Assembly: GCF_036088315.1 (NCBI RefSeq)
Contig: NZ_CP107996.1
Coordinates: forward strand, 3,809,001-3,873,000
Source: Streptomyces sp. NBC_00344
Lineage (GTDB): Bacteria > Actinomycetota > Actinomycetes > Streptomycetales > Streptomycetaceae
Direction of reading: 5' to 3'
DNA length: 64,000 nucleotides
Shown: positions 53,526-63,007 of the stretch, in pieces
Layout of the letters: each line of letters opens with the position of its first letter
Numbering within the stretch: the first letter of the stretch is position 1
Position numbers and translations under genes: made by a program
Notes under the pieces: model-generated
Databases searched by the model: none
What the model saw: only the letters and a program-made list of their open reading frames with translations
What the model was told of the DNA's origin: nothing

Positions 53526-55184
53526 TTACGCGGCCTCGTCACCGGACCCCGTCAGCAGGTCGTCCGCGTCGACGATCCGGTACGCGTACCCCTGCTCCGC
53601 CAGGAACCGCTGGCGGTGCGCAGCGAAGTCCTGGTCGATGGTGTCCCGGGCGACCACCGAGTAGAAACGGGCCTCGTGCCCGTCCGCCTTGGGACGCAGC
53701 ACCCGCCCGAGTCGCTGCGCCTCCTCCTGGCGTGAACCGAACGTTCCGGAGACCTGGATGGCGACCGTCGCCTCCGGCAGGTCGATGGAGAAGTTCGCGA
53801 CCTTGGAGACGACGAGCACGCTGATCTCGCCCTCCCGGAACGCCCCGAAGAGTTTCTCGCGCTGTGCGTTCGAGGTCTCGCCCTTGATGACCGGCGCGTC
53901 CAGATGCTCGCCCAGCTCGTCCAGCTGGTCGATGTACTGCCCGATGACCAGCGTCTGCTCGCCCGCATGCTTACGGACCAGGGCCTCGGTGACCTTCCGC
54001 TTGGTGGCGGTGGTCGCGCAGAAGCGGTACTTCTCCTCCGCCTCGGCCGTGGCGTAGGCGAGCCGCTCCGAGTCGGTCAGATTGACCCGGACCTCCACAC
54101 AGTCGGCGGGCGCGATGTAGCCCTGCGCCTCGATCTCCTTCCACGGTGCGTCGAACCGCTTGGGGCCGATCAGCGAGAACACATCGGACTCACGGCCGTC
54201 CTCACGGACCAGCGTCGCGGTCAGACCGAGCCGGCGGCGCGCCTGCAGGTCCGCGGTGAACTTGAAGACCGGAGCGGGCAGCAGGTGCACCTCGTCGTAG
54301 ACGACCAGGCCCCAGTCACGGGAATCGAAGAGCTCCAGATGCGGGTAGACGCCCTTCCTGCGGGTGGTCAGCACCTGGTAGGTCGCGATGGTGACGGGGC
54401 GGATCTCCTTCTTCGTGCCGCTGTACTCGCCGATCTCCTCCTCGGTGAGGGAGGTCCGCTTGATCAGCTCGTGCTTCCACTGGCGCGCCGAGACGGTGTT
54501 GGTGACCAGGATCAGCGTTGTCGCCTTGGCCTCGGCCATCGCTCCGGCCCCGACAAGCGTCTTTCCCGCACCGCAGGGCAGTACGACCACGCCGGAGCCG
54601 CCGTGCCAGAAGTTCTCGACGGCCTGCCGCTGGTAGGGGCGCAGGGCCCAGCCGTCCTCGGCCAGGTCGATCGGGTGCGCCTCGCCGTCGACGTACCCCG
54701 CGAGGTCCTCGGCGGGCCAGCCCAGCTTGAGCAGCGTCTGCTTGATCTGGCCGCGCTCGGAGGGGTGCACGGCGACCGTGTCCGGATCGAGACGGGTGCC
54801 CACCAGCGGGGCGATCTTCTTCGAGCGGAGGATCTCCTCCAGGACCGGGCGGTCGGTCGAGGTGAGTACCAGACCGTGCACCGGGTGCTTGGAGAGGGTG
54901 AGACGCCCGTAGCGGGCCATCGTCTCGGCGACGTCCACCAGGAGCGCGTGCGGCACGGGGTACCGGGAGAACTCGACCAGCGCGTCCACCACCTGCTCGG
55001 CGTCGTGGCCCGCAGCACGGGCGTTCCACAGGCCGAGCGGGGTCAGCCGGTAGGTATGGATGTGCTCCGGCGCGCGCTCCAGTTCGGCGAACGGCGCGAT
55101 GGCACGCCGGCAGGCGTCCGCCTGGTCGTGGTCCACCTCGAGGAGGAGCGTCTTGTCACTCTGGACGATGAGCGGTCCGTTCAC
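53526..55184 (-). CDS. XPB-type DNA repair helicase
   Basis: A 552-residue SF2 helicase similar to bacterial XPB: a damage-recognition-like N-terminus, Walker A LPCGAGKTLVGAGAM, the DEVH box VYDEVHLLPA, motif III LTATLVRED, and motif VI QRLGRVLRPK. It unwinds DNA 3' to 5' for repair or transcription-coupled steps. Start is GTG 55184 behind GAAGGGA. The 851-residue protein at 56135 looks like a helicase-less partner. Confidence 0.93.
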   Translation of the reverse strand: MNGPLIVQSDKTLLLEVDHDQADACRRAIAPFAELERAPEHIHTYRLTPLGLWNARAAGHDAEQVVDALVEFSRYPVPHALLVDVAETMARYGRLTLSKHPVHGLVLTSTDRPVLEEILRSKKIAPLVGTRLDPDTVAVHPSERGQIKQTLLKLGWPAEDLAGYVDGEAHPIDLAEDGWALRPYQRQAVENFWHGGSGVVVLPCGAGKTLVGAGAMAEAKATTLILVTNTVSARQWKHELIKRTSLTEEEIGEYSGTKKEIRPVTIATYQVLTTRRKGVYPHLELFDSRDWGLVVYDEVHLLPAPVFKFTADLQARRRLGLTATLVREDGRESDVFSLIGPKRFDAPWKEIEAQGYIAPADCVEVRVNLTDSERLAYATAEAEEKYRFCATTATKRKVTEALVRKHAGEQTLVIGQYIDQLDELGEHLDAPVIKGETSNAQREKLFGAFREGEISVLVVSKVANFSIDLPEATVAIQVSGTFGSRQEEAQRLGRVLRPKADGHEARFYSVVARDTIDQDFAAHRQRFLAEQGYAYRIVDADDLLTGSGDEAA

Positions 55185-55278
55185 GCCATGTGTCCCTTCA
55201 CGTCACGCCTTGCGGCAGGCCATTTCCTTGCGGCCAAACCACCAGTGTCGCGCATTCGGCCGGGGGTACACGCTGCCC

Positions 55279-56154
55279 ATGGAAACCGAACCGCGGCTGC
55301 AGCGCCGCACCTGGGCCTCGACGGTGATGCGCACCCTGGTTCTGCTGGTGGGGTTCGTGTGCATGGTGGGCTTCGCCGTGGCACTGGCGAAGGTGACGCT
55401 CCAGCCGTCGGCGGCTTCGGTGGATCTCACCCACACCAATCTTCGCCCCGGCGATTCGATCCGGACCTATCTCGACCAGCCAGCGTTCCGTGACACGGTC
55501 AAGCAGATCGGCGGCAACCTGCTGCTCGGGGTGCCTTTCGGGGTGCTGCTCCCGGTGCTGATCCCCAAAGCCAGGGGACTGCTGCGGGTGGTGCTGGTCA
55601 CCGCCTTCGTGATGCTGATGGTGGAGGCGGCGCAGGGCGCGCTGGTCGAGGGGCGCGCCTTCGACGTCGACGACGTGATCCTCAATACGACCGGCGCGCT
55701 GATCGGATATCTGCTGCTGGGGCGTCGTCTCGGGCGGGCGCTGCACCCGCGCCGGCGCCACTGGTGGCAGCGGTCCTCCCGGGCCGACAGGCACCCGGCG
55801 GAGCGCGAGCCCGCACCGGAATCCCGGTCCGGCGGGTCCGGGTCCGGGAAGAAGGCCGGGCCGGTGGCGCAGGCCGCGTTCTCCGACCGGCTCAGGGCGA
55901 TGTTCCGTCCCGCGGCCGGGGAGCGGTCGGCGGCCACCAGGAAGCCTGCCGGCACGAAGAAGCCTGCCGGGAAGAAGCCGGCCGCAACGAAGAAGCCGGC
56001 CGCAACGAAGAAGTCCTCGGCCGGGAAGCCGGCCGCCAGGAGTACCAGGGCCACGATTCCGGCCGCCAGGAAGGCGGGCGGGAAGCGGACTGTGGCCGCC
56101 GGAAAACCGGCGGCCGGTCCCTGGTGGCAGTCGTTCAGGTCTGGTCGTCGGTGA
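55279..56154 (+). CDS. VanZ-like membrane protein with lysine/alanine/proline-rich basic tail
   Basis: A 291-residue protein. Residues 1-155 form a VanZ-type domain with four hydrophobic segments and the short acidic motif FDVDDVILNTTGALIGY. The last 110 residues are Lys/Ala/Pro-rich with repeats of TKKPA and KKPA, like the histone-H1-type tails of Streptomyces HupS. Such a tail on a membrane protein would bind DNA or polyanions at the membrane. The 3' end overlaps the opposite-strand gene by 20 bases. Confidence 0.75.
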   Translation: METEPRLQRRTWASTVMRTLVLLVGFVCMVGFAVALAKVTLQPSAASVDLTHTNLRPGDSIRTYLDQPAFRDTVKQIGGNLLLGVPFGVLLPVLIPKARGLLRVVLVTAFVMLMVEAAQGALVEGRAFDVDDVILNTTGALIGYLLLGRRLGRALHPRRRHWWQRSSRADRHPAEREPAPESRSGGSGSGKKAGPVAQAAFSDRLRAMFRPAAGERSAATRKPAGTKKPAGKKPAATKKPAATKKSSAGKPAARSTRATIPAARKAGGKRTVAAGKPAAGPWWQSFRSGRR

Positions 56155-58690
56155 GCTCGGCGACTCCGGTGATGCGGTGCAGTGGATAGGTGCGGACGTC
56201 GTCGGCCGTGTGGTCGTAGGCCGTGACGAAACCGCCCTCCACCCGGACCGGCGCGATCACGCGCCTGCTGGCCGCGCCGTCAGCGCTGACGTAACCGATC
56301 CACAGGGCCGCGCCGGTCATCGCCGCGGCCTGGACCGTGGCGAGGGTCTCCGCCGAGGGGGTGCGGGGCAGGTCGCCGTACTCGGGTACCGGTTTGTGGA
56401 TCACGGTGGCGGCCGTGTCACCGGCCCTGATCGCGCGCAGCGCCGCAGCGAGCAGCGTGTCGTCGGGTGCCGGCGGGCCTTCGGGGACCGGTGCGGGTGC
56501 GGTGCGCGGCGCGGTGCGGTAGGCGTCGGCGCGGGTGATCAGCACATCGCCTTCGGCGGATTCCGCTGCCGGGGCGAAGCCCATCGCGCGCAGCCCTTCG
56601 AGGAGTTCGGACGGATCGGCCTGCGCGGCCAGCACGGTGGGCGCGAGGCGGCGCAGCCGCAGCGACTGTGACCGGGTGTCGGCCAGGATCTCGGTCAGCA
56701 CCGCGTCGTCGTCGCAGCGCACGTAGGAGGAGGCGGCACCGACCCGCAGATGGCCGTGCTTCCTGGCGACGTCGTCGATGAGATAGCTCAGCGGCTGCGG
56801 TACCGGCGTACGGCTGTGAGCGGCCAGGAAGGCATGCAGGTCGGACGCGGACTGCCCGGCGTCCAGGGCGCGCCGTACCGACCCCGCCGTGAAGCGGTAG
56901 ACGGTGGCACCGCCCTTGGACTCGATGTCCGCGGCGACCCCCAGCAGCTCGGCGAGCGGGCGTTCGAGGGGGCCGGGTGCGACGGCGGTCAGATCGGCCT
57001 GGAGGAGCACATGGTCGAGCGGTACGGGCAGGAGCCGGGCCAGCGCGTCGGCGGCCAGGGTACGGGCCGTGGCGAGCGCGGCGGCGGTCGGCGCGGGCAG
57101 TGCCCGGTCGGGCGCCGCCTCGCCCAGCAGGGCCCTGCCGTGGGCGGAGAGGGCGCCGCGGCCGGTGATGCCGAGGAGTTCGGTCTCGTTCATCGTCCAC
57201 TGGGCGATACGTGAGCGGAGGTCGCCCACCGCCGTCGCGCCGTGCGCGTACCGTGCAGCCGCGAGGTCCGCGGCCGGGCTCTGCGTGGGGCCGCGGCCCG
57301 CTGTGGTGCCGCGTACCGGTCGCTCCCAGCGCAGCCGGGCCAGCAGCGATTCCGGTTCGGGGGCGGTGCCGGGCGGCAGGGTGGACATCAGGGCGAGGAC
57401 CCTGCGGCGCACCTCGGGGGCGGCCGAGCGGTCCAGATCGGGGCCGAGTGTCGACAGGGCGCGGCCCTTGGCGTCGAGACCGCCGATCAGGCCGGGTGTC
57501 CGGGTGGCGGTGAGCCAGGCGGTGGCCAGCTGGGCCCAGCGGTCCTGGGCGGGGGACTCCAGCCAGACGTCGTACGCCGGGGTGGCGGCGAAGCGTTCGT
57601 CGGCCTCCCCGTCGGCGGCCAGCAGGCCTGCCGCATAGGCGAGTTCGATCCAGAAAGAGGCCAGCTGCTCGGTGGTGTCGAGTGCTGTCGCGGTGCGCTT
57701 GAGGTCGCGGACGCTGAGACCGCCCGAGCGCAGCACGGTGGGGCCGCCCTCGTTCCAGTCCTTGAAGAGTTCCTCGACGGTGTCGAGCGCGGTGAAGGCC
57801 TGCCCGGCCGCTGCCGCGTCCACAGCCTGTGGACCGTAGTCCCGGGCGGGAGCGACGGCCGGCGGTCGCGGTTCGGTGCTCCGGTGGGCGCGTCCGGCCC
57901 GCAGGTGCAGGGCTGCCTCCCGGGGCAGCACGACGGTCTGTGCGCTGGCGGGCAGCAGCAGGCCGTGATCGCGCAGCCAGCGCACCGGGCGGGCCGGGTC
58001 GGCGGCGCCCGCGCCGGGGGCCGCCGATGTCACCGTGCCGTACGGCGGACCCCAGACCAGCCTGCTCAGTACGTTCAGCGAATCGACGGGCGCCTGGTCC
58101 AGCAGCTCCGACATGCGCTGCCGGTCGGTGAAGAGCGCGGTCAGAGCGGCGACGGCGGACACCGAGTCATGAGTGCCCGGCAGGCCCACCGCGGCCACGA
58201 TCTCCTGCACTCGGCCGGGCGACATCCCTGTGGCAGCCTCGGCCACCGTCGGTCCGAGACCGGTCGGTGAGGGATGCGTGGAGGAGGGGGCGAGCAGTTC
58301 GCGGGCGGTGCGGACCAGTCGCAGCCGGTCGTCATCACCCCAGATCAGCGCCTGTTCGTGCAGGACCCCGACGGCGCCGGGCAGTTCGGCCTCCACCACC
58401 GGGTCGCACTCGTCACCGCCCATCAGCGCGAGGAGCGTTGCGTAGGGGGCCGGGTCCGGCGCGACGGCCAGCGCCTCCGCGGTCTGGAGGGTGAACCGGT
58501 CCAGGTGTTCCAGCGCCCTGACCACCGAAGCGCGCGTTCCTGCCCGGGTCGCGAGCGCGCCGATATCGCCGGGTACCGGCGTGAGCAGATCGGGCCGTGC
58601 CCTCAGCAGCCCCGTGAGGGACGCGTCGTCACGAAGCCGCAAGGCCTCGGCGAGGGTGCGCGGTGGCGTGCTGCGTGTTCGTTCCGGCAC
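56135..58690 (-). CDS. XPB/Ssl2-like helicase-associated protein with WYL-like C-terminus
   Basis: An 851-residue soluble protein of the actinobacterial helicase XPB/Ssl2-like family. There is no Walker A motif. Residues about 520-640 (LPVPLDHVLLQADLTAVAPGPL, YRFTAGSVRRALDAGQSA) match the conserved helicase-associated segment, and the C-terminus (MTGAALWIGYVSADGAASRR) looks like a WYL ligand-binding fold. It probably works with the XPB helicase gene one gene away as a regulatory or DNA-binding partner. Confidence 0.75.
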   Translation of the reverse strand: MPERTRSTPPRTLAEALRLRDDASLTGLLRARPDLLTPVPGDIGALATRAGTRASVVRALEHLDRFTLQTAEALAVAPDPAPYATLLALMGGDECDPVVEAELPGAVGVLHEQALIWGDDDRLRLVRTARELLAPSSTHPSPTGLGPTVAEAATGMSPGRVQEIVAAVGLPGTHDSVSAVAALTALFTDRQRMSELLDQAPVDSLNVLSRLVWGPPYGTVTSAAPGAGAADPARPVRWLRDHGLLLPASAQTVVLPREAALHLRAGRAHRSTEPRPPAVAPARDYGPQAVDAAAAGQAFTALDTVEELFKDWNEGGPTVLRSGGLSVRDLKRTATALDTTEQLASFWIELAYAAGLLAADGEADERFAATPAYDVWLESPAQDRWAQLATAWLTATRTPGLIGGLDAKGRALSTLGPDLDRSAAPEVRRRVLALMSTLPPGTAPEPESLLARLRWERPVRGTTAGRGPTQSPAADLAAARYAHGATAVGDLRSRIAQWTMNETELLGITGRGALSAHGRALLGEAAPDRALPAPTAAALATARTLAADALARLLPVPLDHVLLQADLTAVAPGPLERPLAELLGVAADIESKGGATVYRFTAGSVRRALDAGQSASDLHAFLAAHSRTPVPQPLSYLIDDVARKHGHLRVGAASSYVRCDDDAVLTEILADTRSQSLRLRRLAPTVLAAQADPSELLEGLRAMGFAPAAESAEGDVLITRADAYRTAPRTAPAPVPEGPPAPDDTLLAAALRAIRAGDTAATVIHKPVPEYGDLPRTPSAETLATVQAAAMTGAALWIGYVSADGAASRRVIAPVRVEGGFVTAYDHTADDVRTYPLHRITGVAELTDDQT

Positions 58691-58867
58691 GTGCGCCTCC
58701 CATAGAACTGACCGTTCCCATCCGGCCCACGTTACTGAGATTTACCGGGGGATGGCGCACTGCCCCACCCCGGCCCACCGACTTCGGCCCCTACGGCGGG
58801 TGAGAACCGCTGTGCGGGGGCGGGGGCGCTACCGTCGGAGCAGGCGGCGTGAAGGGGAGCGACTTTC

Positions 58868-59899
58868 GTGGGGATCGAGAGCGATCAACTCGTCTACGAC
58901 TATCTGAGCAGGGTCGGTGACCTGGCCCAGCGCCAGCTGTCCTCCGGCGATCGGATGCGGCTGGTCTCCGCGCTGCGCGGTGAGATCGACCGGCAGCGGG
59001 CCGGGGCCGGGGGTGCCGAAACGGCCGATGTACTCCGGATCCTGGGCCGGCTGGGCACGCCCGCGGAGCAGGTGGCCGCGGCGGCGGGCGGTCCGATGCC
59101 GGGCGCGTCACCCGTGCCCGAGCCGGCTGAGGTGCGTGGCGAGCGGGCCCGCGGCGCCGGGAAGCGCGAAACCGGTGACCAGGACGTGGCGGAGCGTGGC
59201 GTCCGGGAGAGGACCCGCCGGATTCCCCGCCCGCTGCGCGGCGAGAAGGCCGCCCCGCAGCCCCGGTCCACGGCGGCACGGCCACCGCATCTGGCCGGGG
59301 AGGACGAGCTCGGCCCCTCGGGCGACCGGCCCGACTGGTGGCGTATCGAGTCGGGTCCCTTCGGCCCCGGCGACTCGGTGCCCGGCTTCACCGGGGGCGT
59401 GGAGATCCCCGAGATACTGCGGCCGCCGGACCGGGAGACGGAGGACGCCGGGGTCGAGGCGGAGCCCGACGAGGAGACCGAAGAGGAACCAGGACCGCGC
59501 AGGCGGTTCGCACTGCGGCGGCGGCTGCCCGCTGCCGTGGAGGATGTGCCCGCGCGCCGTGCCTTCTCCAGCCCGTACCTGCTGTTCGCCGCGGCCGTGC
59601 TGGTGGCCGGTGTGGTTCTGGGGAACCTGCTGGTGCTGGGCGTCGGCTGGCTTCTCGCGTACGCCTCGCGGCGGCTCAGCCGGGCCGAGGCGAAGTGGGC
59701 GGTGCTCGGACTGCCCGGGCTGGCCGCCGTCGGCGGACTGGTCTGGCTGTGGGGGCGGTCGAGCGGCCGCTGGGGCACGCCGATCCCGGCGCACGGCATG
59801 GCCGATGCGCTCACCGGGGTGTGGCCGGTCGTGCTGCGGGTGGCGGCCGGCGCTTCGGCGCTCTATCTGGTCTGGCGGGCACGGAGGCCCGTGGCCTGA
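58868..59899 (+). CDS. Membrane protein with HAAS-type N-terminal domain
   Basis: A 343-residue protein. The first 55 residues (DYLSRVGDLAQRQLSSGDRMRLVSAL, then ILGRLGTPAEQVA) match the HAAS domain of small signalling membrane proteins. A disordered acidic/Pro region follows to about 220, then three or four hydrophobic segments. GTG 58868 has AAGGGGAG before it. Function is unknown; HAAS domains are often paired with PadR-type regulators, but none is near. Confidence 0.65.
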   Translation: MGIESDQLVYDYLSRVGDLAQRQLSSGDRMRLVSALRGEIDRQRAGAGGAETADVLRILGRLGTPAEQVAAAAGGPMPGASPVPEPAEVRGERARGAGKRETGDQDVAERGVRERTRRIPRPLRGEKAAPQPRSTAARPPHLAGEDELGPSGDRPDWWRIESGPFGPGDSVPGFTGGVEIPEILRPPDRETEDAGVEAEPDEETEEEPGPRRRFALRRRLPAAVEDVPARRAFSSPYLLFAAAVLVAGVVLGNLLVLGVGWLLAYASRRLSRAEAKWAVLGLPGLAAVGGLVWLWGRSSGRWGTPIPAHGMADALTGVWPVVLRVAAGASALYLVWRARRPVA

Positions 59900-59956
59900 G
59901 GCCGGGGACAGCGGCCGGACCGGGCGCCCGGCGGCGGTGGGGAGAGGATGGGAGGC

Positions 59957-60601
59957 ATGCCTTCTCATCTGCCGCTCCGACCGCTGACCGTCGGCTTCGA
60001 CCTCGACATGACCCTGATCGACTCACGGCCCGGCATCAAGGCCGCCTACCAGGCCCTTTCCGCCGAGACCGATACGTACATCGACACCGATCTCGCGGTC
60101 ACCCGGCTCGGCCCGCCGCTCGAACTCGAGCTGGCGCAGTGGTTCCCGGAGGAGCTGATTCCGGCCATGGTCGAGCGCTACCGTGAGATCTACCCCACAT
60201 ACGCGATCGAGCCGACCACGGCGATGGCCGGTGCGGCCGAGGCGGTGGCGGCTGTCCAGCGGCTGGGCGGCCGGGCCATCGTGGTGACGGCCAAACACGA
60301 GCCGAACGCCAAGCTGCATCTCGCCCATCTGGGTATCGAGCCGGACGCCGTGATCGGCTGGCTCTGGGCGGAGGCCAAGGCGGAGGCGCTCAGCGAACAC
60401 AACGCGTCGGTGTACGTGGGCGACCACATCGGGGACGTCCGCGGCGCCCGTACGGCGGGCGCGCTCTCCGTGGCCGTACCGACCGGCCCGATCGGCGCCG
60501 ACGAGCTGCGGGCGGCGGGCGCGGAGGTCGTTCTGGCCGACCTCACGGAGTTCCCCGGCTGGCTGGAGAGCTACGTCGCCGAGGCCGACGCACGCCCCTG
60601 A
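59957..60601 (+). CDS. HAD-superfamily phosphatase (phosphoglycolate-phosphatase type)
   Basis: A 214-residue HAD hydrolase: motif I VGFDLDMTLIDSR with nucleophile Asp, motif II VVTAKHEPN, and motif IV VYVGDHIGDVRGAR. The helical cap lies after motif I. The substrate is unclear; the pattern fits phosphoglycolate phosphatase or a nucleotidase. ATG 59957 is preferred over ATG 59948. The 3' end overlaps an opposite-strand gene by 31 bases. Confidence 0.85.
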   Translation: MPSHLPLRPLTVGFDLDMTLIDSRPGIKAAYQALSAETDTYIDTDLAVTRLGPPLELELAQWFPEELIPAMVERYREIYPTYAIEPTTAMAGAAEAVAAVQRLGGRAIVVTAKHEPNAKLHLAHLGIEPDAVIGWLWAEAKAEALSEHNASVYVGDHIGDVRGARTAGALSVAVPTGPIGADELRAAGAEVVLADLTEFPGWLESYVAEADARP

Positions 60602-60828
60602 CGGCGCTGGGCCGCGACCGACCTCAGCACACCGGCCGCGGCCACCAGGAACCCGACGCCCATCAGCATGCACACCGCATAGGCGATCGAGGGGAACGGA
60701 TCCGTCCCGAGAAACAGCGGAGCCACCGTCACCAGGGTGGCCACGGCTCCGACGAAGAAGATGATCGCGCCGACCTGAACCAGCCGGTCACCGGCACGGG
60801 CCTCGGACGATTGGGTTTCATTGCTCAC
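60571..60828 (-). CDS. Small two-helix membrane protein
   Basis: An 85-residue protein with two hydrophobic segments (VGAIIFFVGAVATLVTVAPLF and AYAVCMLMGVGFLVAAAGVL) and a basic C-terminal end. It is conserved in style with many unnamed Streptomyces proteins. It overlaps the end of the phosphatase gene on the other strand by 31 bases. Confidence 0.65.
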   Translation of the reverse strand: MSNETQSSEARAGDRLVQVGAIIFFVGAVATLVTVAPLFLGTDPFPSIAYAVCMLMGVGFLVAAAGVLRSVAAQRRQGRASASAT

Positions 60829-60978
60829 CCAGTCAGGGTAGTTCCTTGCGCGGAGGAACCATCCGGCGACGTCTTGTCACCACCCCCAGGACCATTAGCC
60901 TGGGTCGTGGCGGGTCCAGGGACCCGCTGCAGTGCTATCCAGAGCCGTTTTCTACGAGTGCGAGAACGAGGACAGACG

Positions 60979-61362
60979 GTGCCGACCGGCAAAGTGAAGT
61001 GGTTCAACTCGGAAAAGGGCTTCGGCTTTCTTTCCCGCGACGACGGAGGCGACGTCTTCGTCCACTCGTCGGTGCTCCCGTCCGGTGTCGAGGCTCTCAA
61101 GCCGGGCCAGCGCGTGGAGTTCGGCGTGGTCGCGGGCCAGCGGGGTGACCAGGCGCTCTCGGTGACCGTGCTCGACCCGGCGCCTTCGGTGGCCGCGGCG
61201 CAGCGCCGCAAGCCGGACGAACTGGCGTCCATCGTGCAGGATCTGACGACGCTGCTGGAGAACATCACTCCGAGCCTGGAGCGGGGCCGCTACCCCGACA
61301 AGGCGGCCGGGGCGAAGATCGCGGGCCTGCTGCGCGCCGTCGCCGACCAGTTGGACGTCTGA
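60979..61362 (+). CDS. Cold-shock-domain protein with C-terminal extension
   Basis: A 127-residue protein. The first 65 residues are a cold-shock domain, GKVKWFNSEKGFGFLS and DVFVHSSVL. The rest (RKPDELASIVQDLTTLLENITPSLER and a final helix) is unique to a 127-residue actinobacterial type. It probably binds RNA or single-stranded DNA with an added protein contact surface. Start is GTG 60979, behind GAGGAC. Confidence 0.88.
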   Translation: MPTGKVKWFNSEKGFGFLSRDDGGDVFVHSSVLPSGVEALKPGQRVEFGVVAGQRGDQALSVTVLDPAPSVAAAQRRKPDELASIVQDLTTLLENITPSLERGRYPDKAAGAKIAGLLRAVADQLDV

Positions 61363-61385
61363 CCCTGCGCCGGCGATGACCGTCC

Positions 61386-61427
61386 GGTGATGACCCACCT
61401 GGTGATGACCCACCTGGTGATGACCCC
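61386..61427. repeat. 15-bp tandem repeat forming part of a terminator
   Basis: GGTGATGACCCACCT occurs at 61386-61400 and 61401-61415, and a third, incomplete copy at 61416-61427. The third copy is the left arm of the hairpin at 61413-61449. Confidence 0.85.
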
Positions 61428-61449
61428 GAGGCGCGGGGCCATCACCAGG
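61413..61449. terminator. Bidirectional hairpin between cold-shock gene and mqnD
   Basis: Arms 61413-61428 and 61434-61449 pair at 15 of 16 positions with a 5-base loop. It lies between convergent genes. Confidence 0.75.
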
Positions 61450-61483
61450 CCGGAATCGCGCCGGGCTCCGTGAAGCGTCCAGG

Positions 61484-62371
61484 TCAGGCGAAGGTCAGGG
61501 CCCCGGGCGCCAGGGCCGGTACCAGCCCCTCCGCGGCGGCCCGCGTCAGCAGTCCCCGAACCGCGGCGTAGCCCGCCTCACCCAGATCCGCGGTGAATTC
61601 GTTCACGTAGAGGCCGATGTGCTGGTCGGCCACCGAGGGATCCATCTCCTGCGCATGGCCGAGCACATAGGGACGCGAGACCTCGGGCGTGTCCCAGGCG
61701 CTGCGCACCGAAGCGCGCACCACGTCCGCCAGCTGCCGCAGCCGGTCCTCGCCCAGCGACCGCTTGGCGATGATCGCGCCCAGCGGGATCGGCAGTCCGG
61801 TCGTCGACTCCCAGTGCTCGCCCATGTCGGCCAGTGAGTGCAGTCCGTACTCCTGGTAGGTGAAGCGCGCCTCGTGGATGACCAGGCCCGCGTCGACCTT
61901 GCCGTCCCGGACGGCGGGCATGATCTCGTCGAAGGGCAGCACGACGATCTCGCCCACCCCGCCGGGGACGGCCTCCGCCGCCCACAGCCGGAAGAGCAGA
62001 TATGCCGTCGAGCGTTCGCTCGGGACGGCGACCGTCCTGCCGGTGAGATCCACCCCGCCCATCGGGGACCGCCCTGCCCCCGCGGAGCCGGGAACCGGCG
62101 GAAGGGTGAGGACCAGCGGCCCGCAGCCACGCCCGAGCGCGCCCCCGCAGGGCAGCAGCGCGTACTCGTCGAGCACCCACGGCAGTACCGCGTACGAGAC
62201 CTTCAGGATGTCGAACTCGCCGCGCTCCGCCATGCCGTTGGTGATGTCGATGTCCGCGAAGGTCACATCGATCGCGGGCGCGCCCGGCACCCGGCCATGG
62301 GCCCACGCCTCGAACACGAAGGTGTCGTTGGGGCAGGGCGAGAAAGCGATCTGCAGCGGCTGCTCAGTCAT
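61484..62371 (-). CDS. mqnD: 1,4-dihydroxy-6-naphthoate synthase MqnD (futalosine pathway)
   Basis: A 295-residue protein with a periplasmic-binding-protein fold but cytosolic. The opening IAFSPCPNDTFVFEAWAHG is the MqnD signature, and LVIHEARFTYQEYGL holds a likely active-site His. It turns cyclic dehypoxanthine futalosine into 1,4-dihydroxy-6-naphthoate for menaquinone. ATG 62371 is chosen; the longer frame upstream lies in mqnB. It overlaps mqnB by eight bases. Confidence 0.93.
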   Translation of the reverse strand: MTEQPLQIAFSPCPNDTFVFEAWAHGRVPGAPAIDVTFADIDITNGMAERGEFDILKVSYAVLPWVLDEYALLPCGGALGRGCGPLVLTLPPVPGSAGAGRSPMGGVDLTGRTVAVPSERSTAYLLFRLWAAEAVPGGVGEIVVLPFDEIMPAVRDGKVDAGLVIHEARFTYQEYGLHSLADMGEHWESTTGLPIPLGAIIAKRSLGEDRLRQLADVVRASVRSAWDTPEVSRPYVLGHAQEMDPSVADQHIGLYVNEFTADLGEAGYAAVRGLLTRAAAEGLVPALAPGALTFA

Positions 62372-63002
62372 GTGCGGTCCAACCTTCCAGTACGGGCGGA
62401 AGCTTTCCGAAAGCCTCGGTGAGTGCGGCCAGCGCTTCCCCGATGCGCCAGGCCTCCCGGTCGCGCGGGCCGACGGCATTGGAGACCGCCCGGATCTCCA
62501 GTACCGGTACGCCGGCCTGCGCTGCGGCTTCGGCGACCCCGAAGCCCTCCATCGCCTCGGCCACGGCCGCGGGGTGCGCGGCCAGCAGGGCGGCGGCGCG
62601 TTCAGCGCTGCCGGTGACGGTGGACACGGTGAGTACGGTGCCGGTGGTGGCGGCTGTCGCGGCGGCCACCGCTGTCACCAGGCCGGCGGGCGGGCGGTGT
62701 TCCACCGTGCCGAAGCCGAGGCCGGTCACCGGGACGAACCCCGCCGGGGTCTCGGCGCCCAGGTCGGCGGCCACGATCGCGTCCGCGACCAGCAGAGAGC
62801 CTGGCGGGGATCGGAATCCGCCGCCGATGCCCGCCGACACGACCAGGTCGTACGGGCCGGCTGCCAGCGCCCTCGCGGTGCCTGCCGCAGCCGCCGCGGG
62901 ACCGACGCCGGCCGCGATCACTTGGTACCCGGGCACGGCCCCGGACGCGCGCGTGACCGCGTCCCGCTCGGCGGGAACCGCGGTCACGACCAGTACGCGC
63001 AA
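62364..63002 (-). CDS. mqnB: Futalosine hydrolase MqnB
   Basis: A 212-residue nucleosidase of the PNP/UDP family: RVLVVTAVPAERDAV, a purine-site SAGIGGGF, and AEAMEGFGVAEAAA with ME and D motifs. It releases hypoxanthine from futalosine. The likely start is TTG 63002, just after the stop of the DUF2771 gene; an ATG at 63038 inside that gene is an alternative. Next to mqnD it fits the menaquinone pathway of Streptomyces. Confidence 0.9.
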   Translation of the reverse strand: MRVLVVTAVPAERDAVTRASGAVPGYQVIAAGVGPAAAAAGTARALAAGPYDLVVSAGIGGGFRSPPGSLLVADAIVAADLGAETPAGFVPVTGLGFGTVEHRPPAGLVTAVAAATAATTGTVLTVSTVTGSAERAAALLAAHPAAVAEAMEGFGVAEAAAQAGVPVLEIRAVSNAVGPRDREAWRIGEALAALTEAFGKLPPVLEGWTAHD

Positions 63003-63007
63003 GGTGG

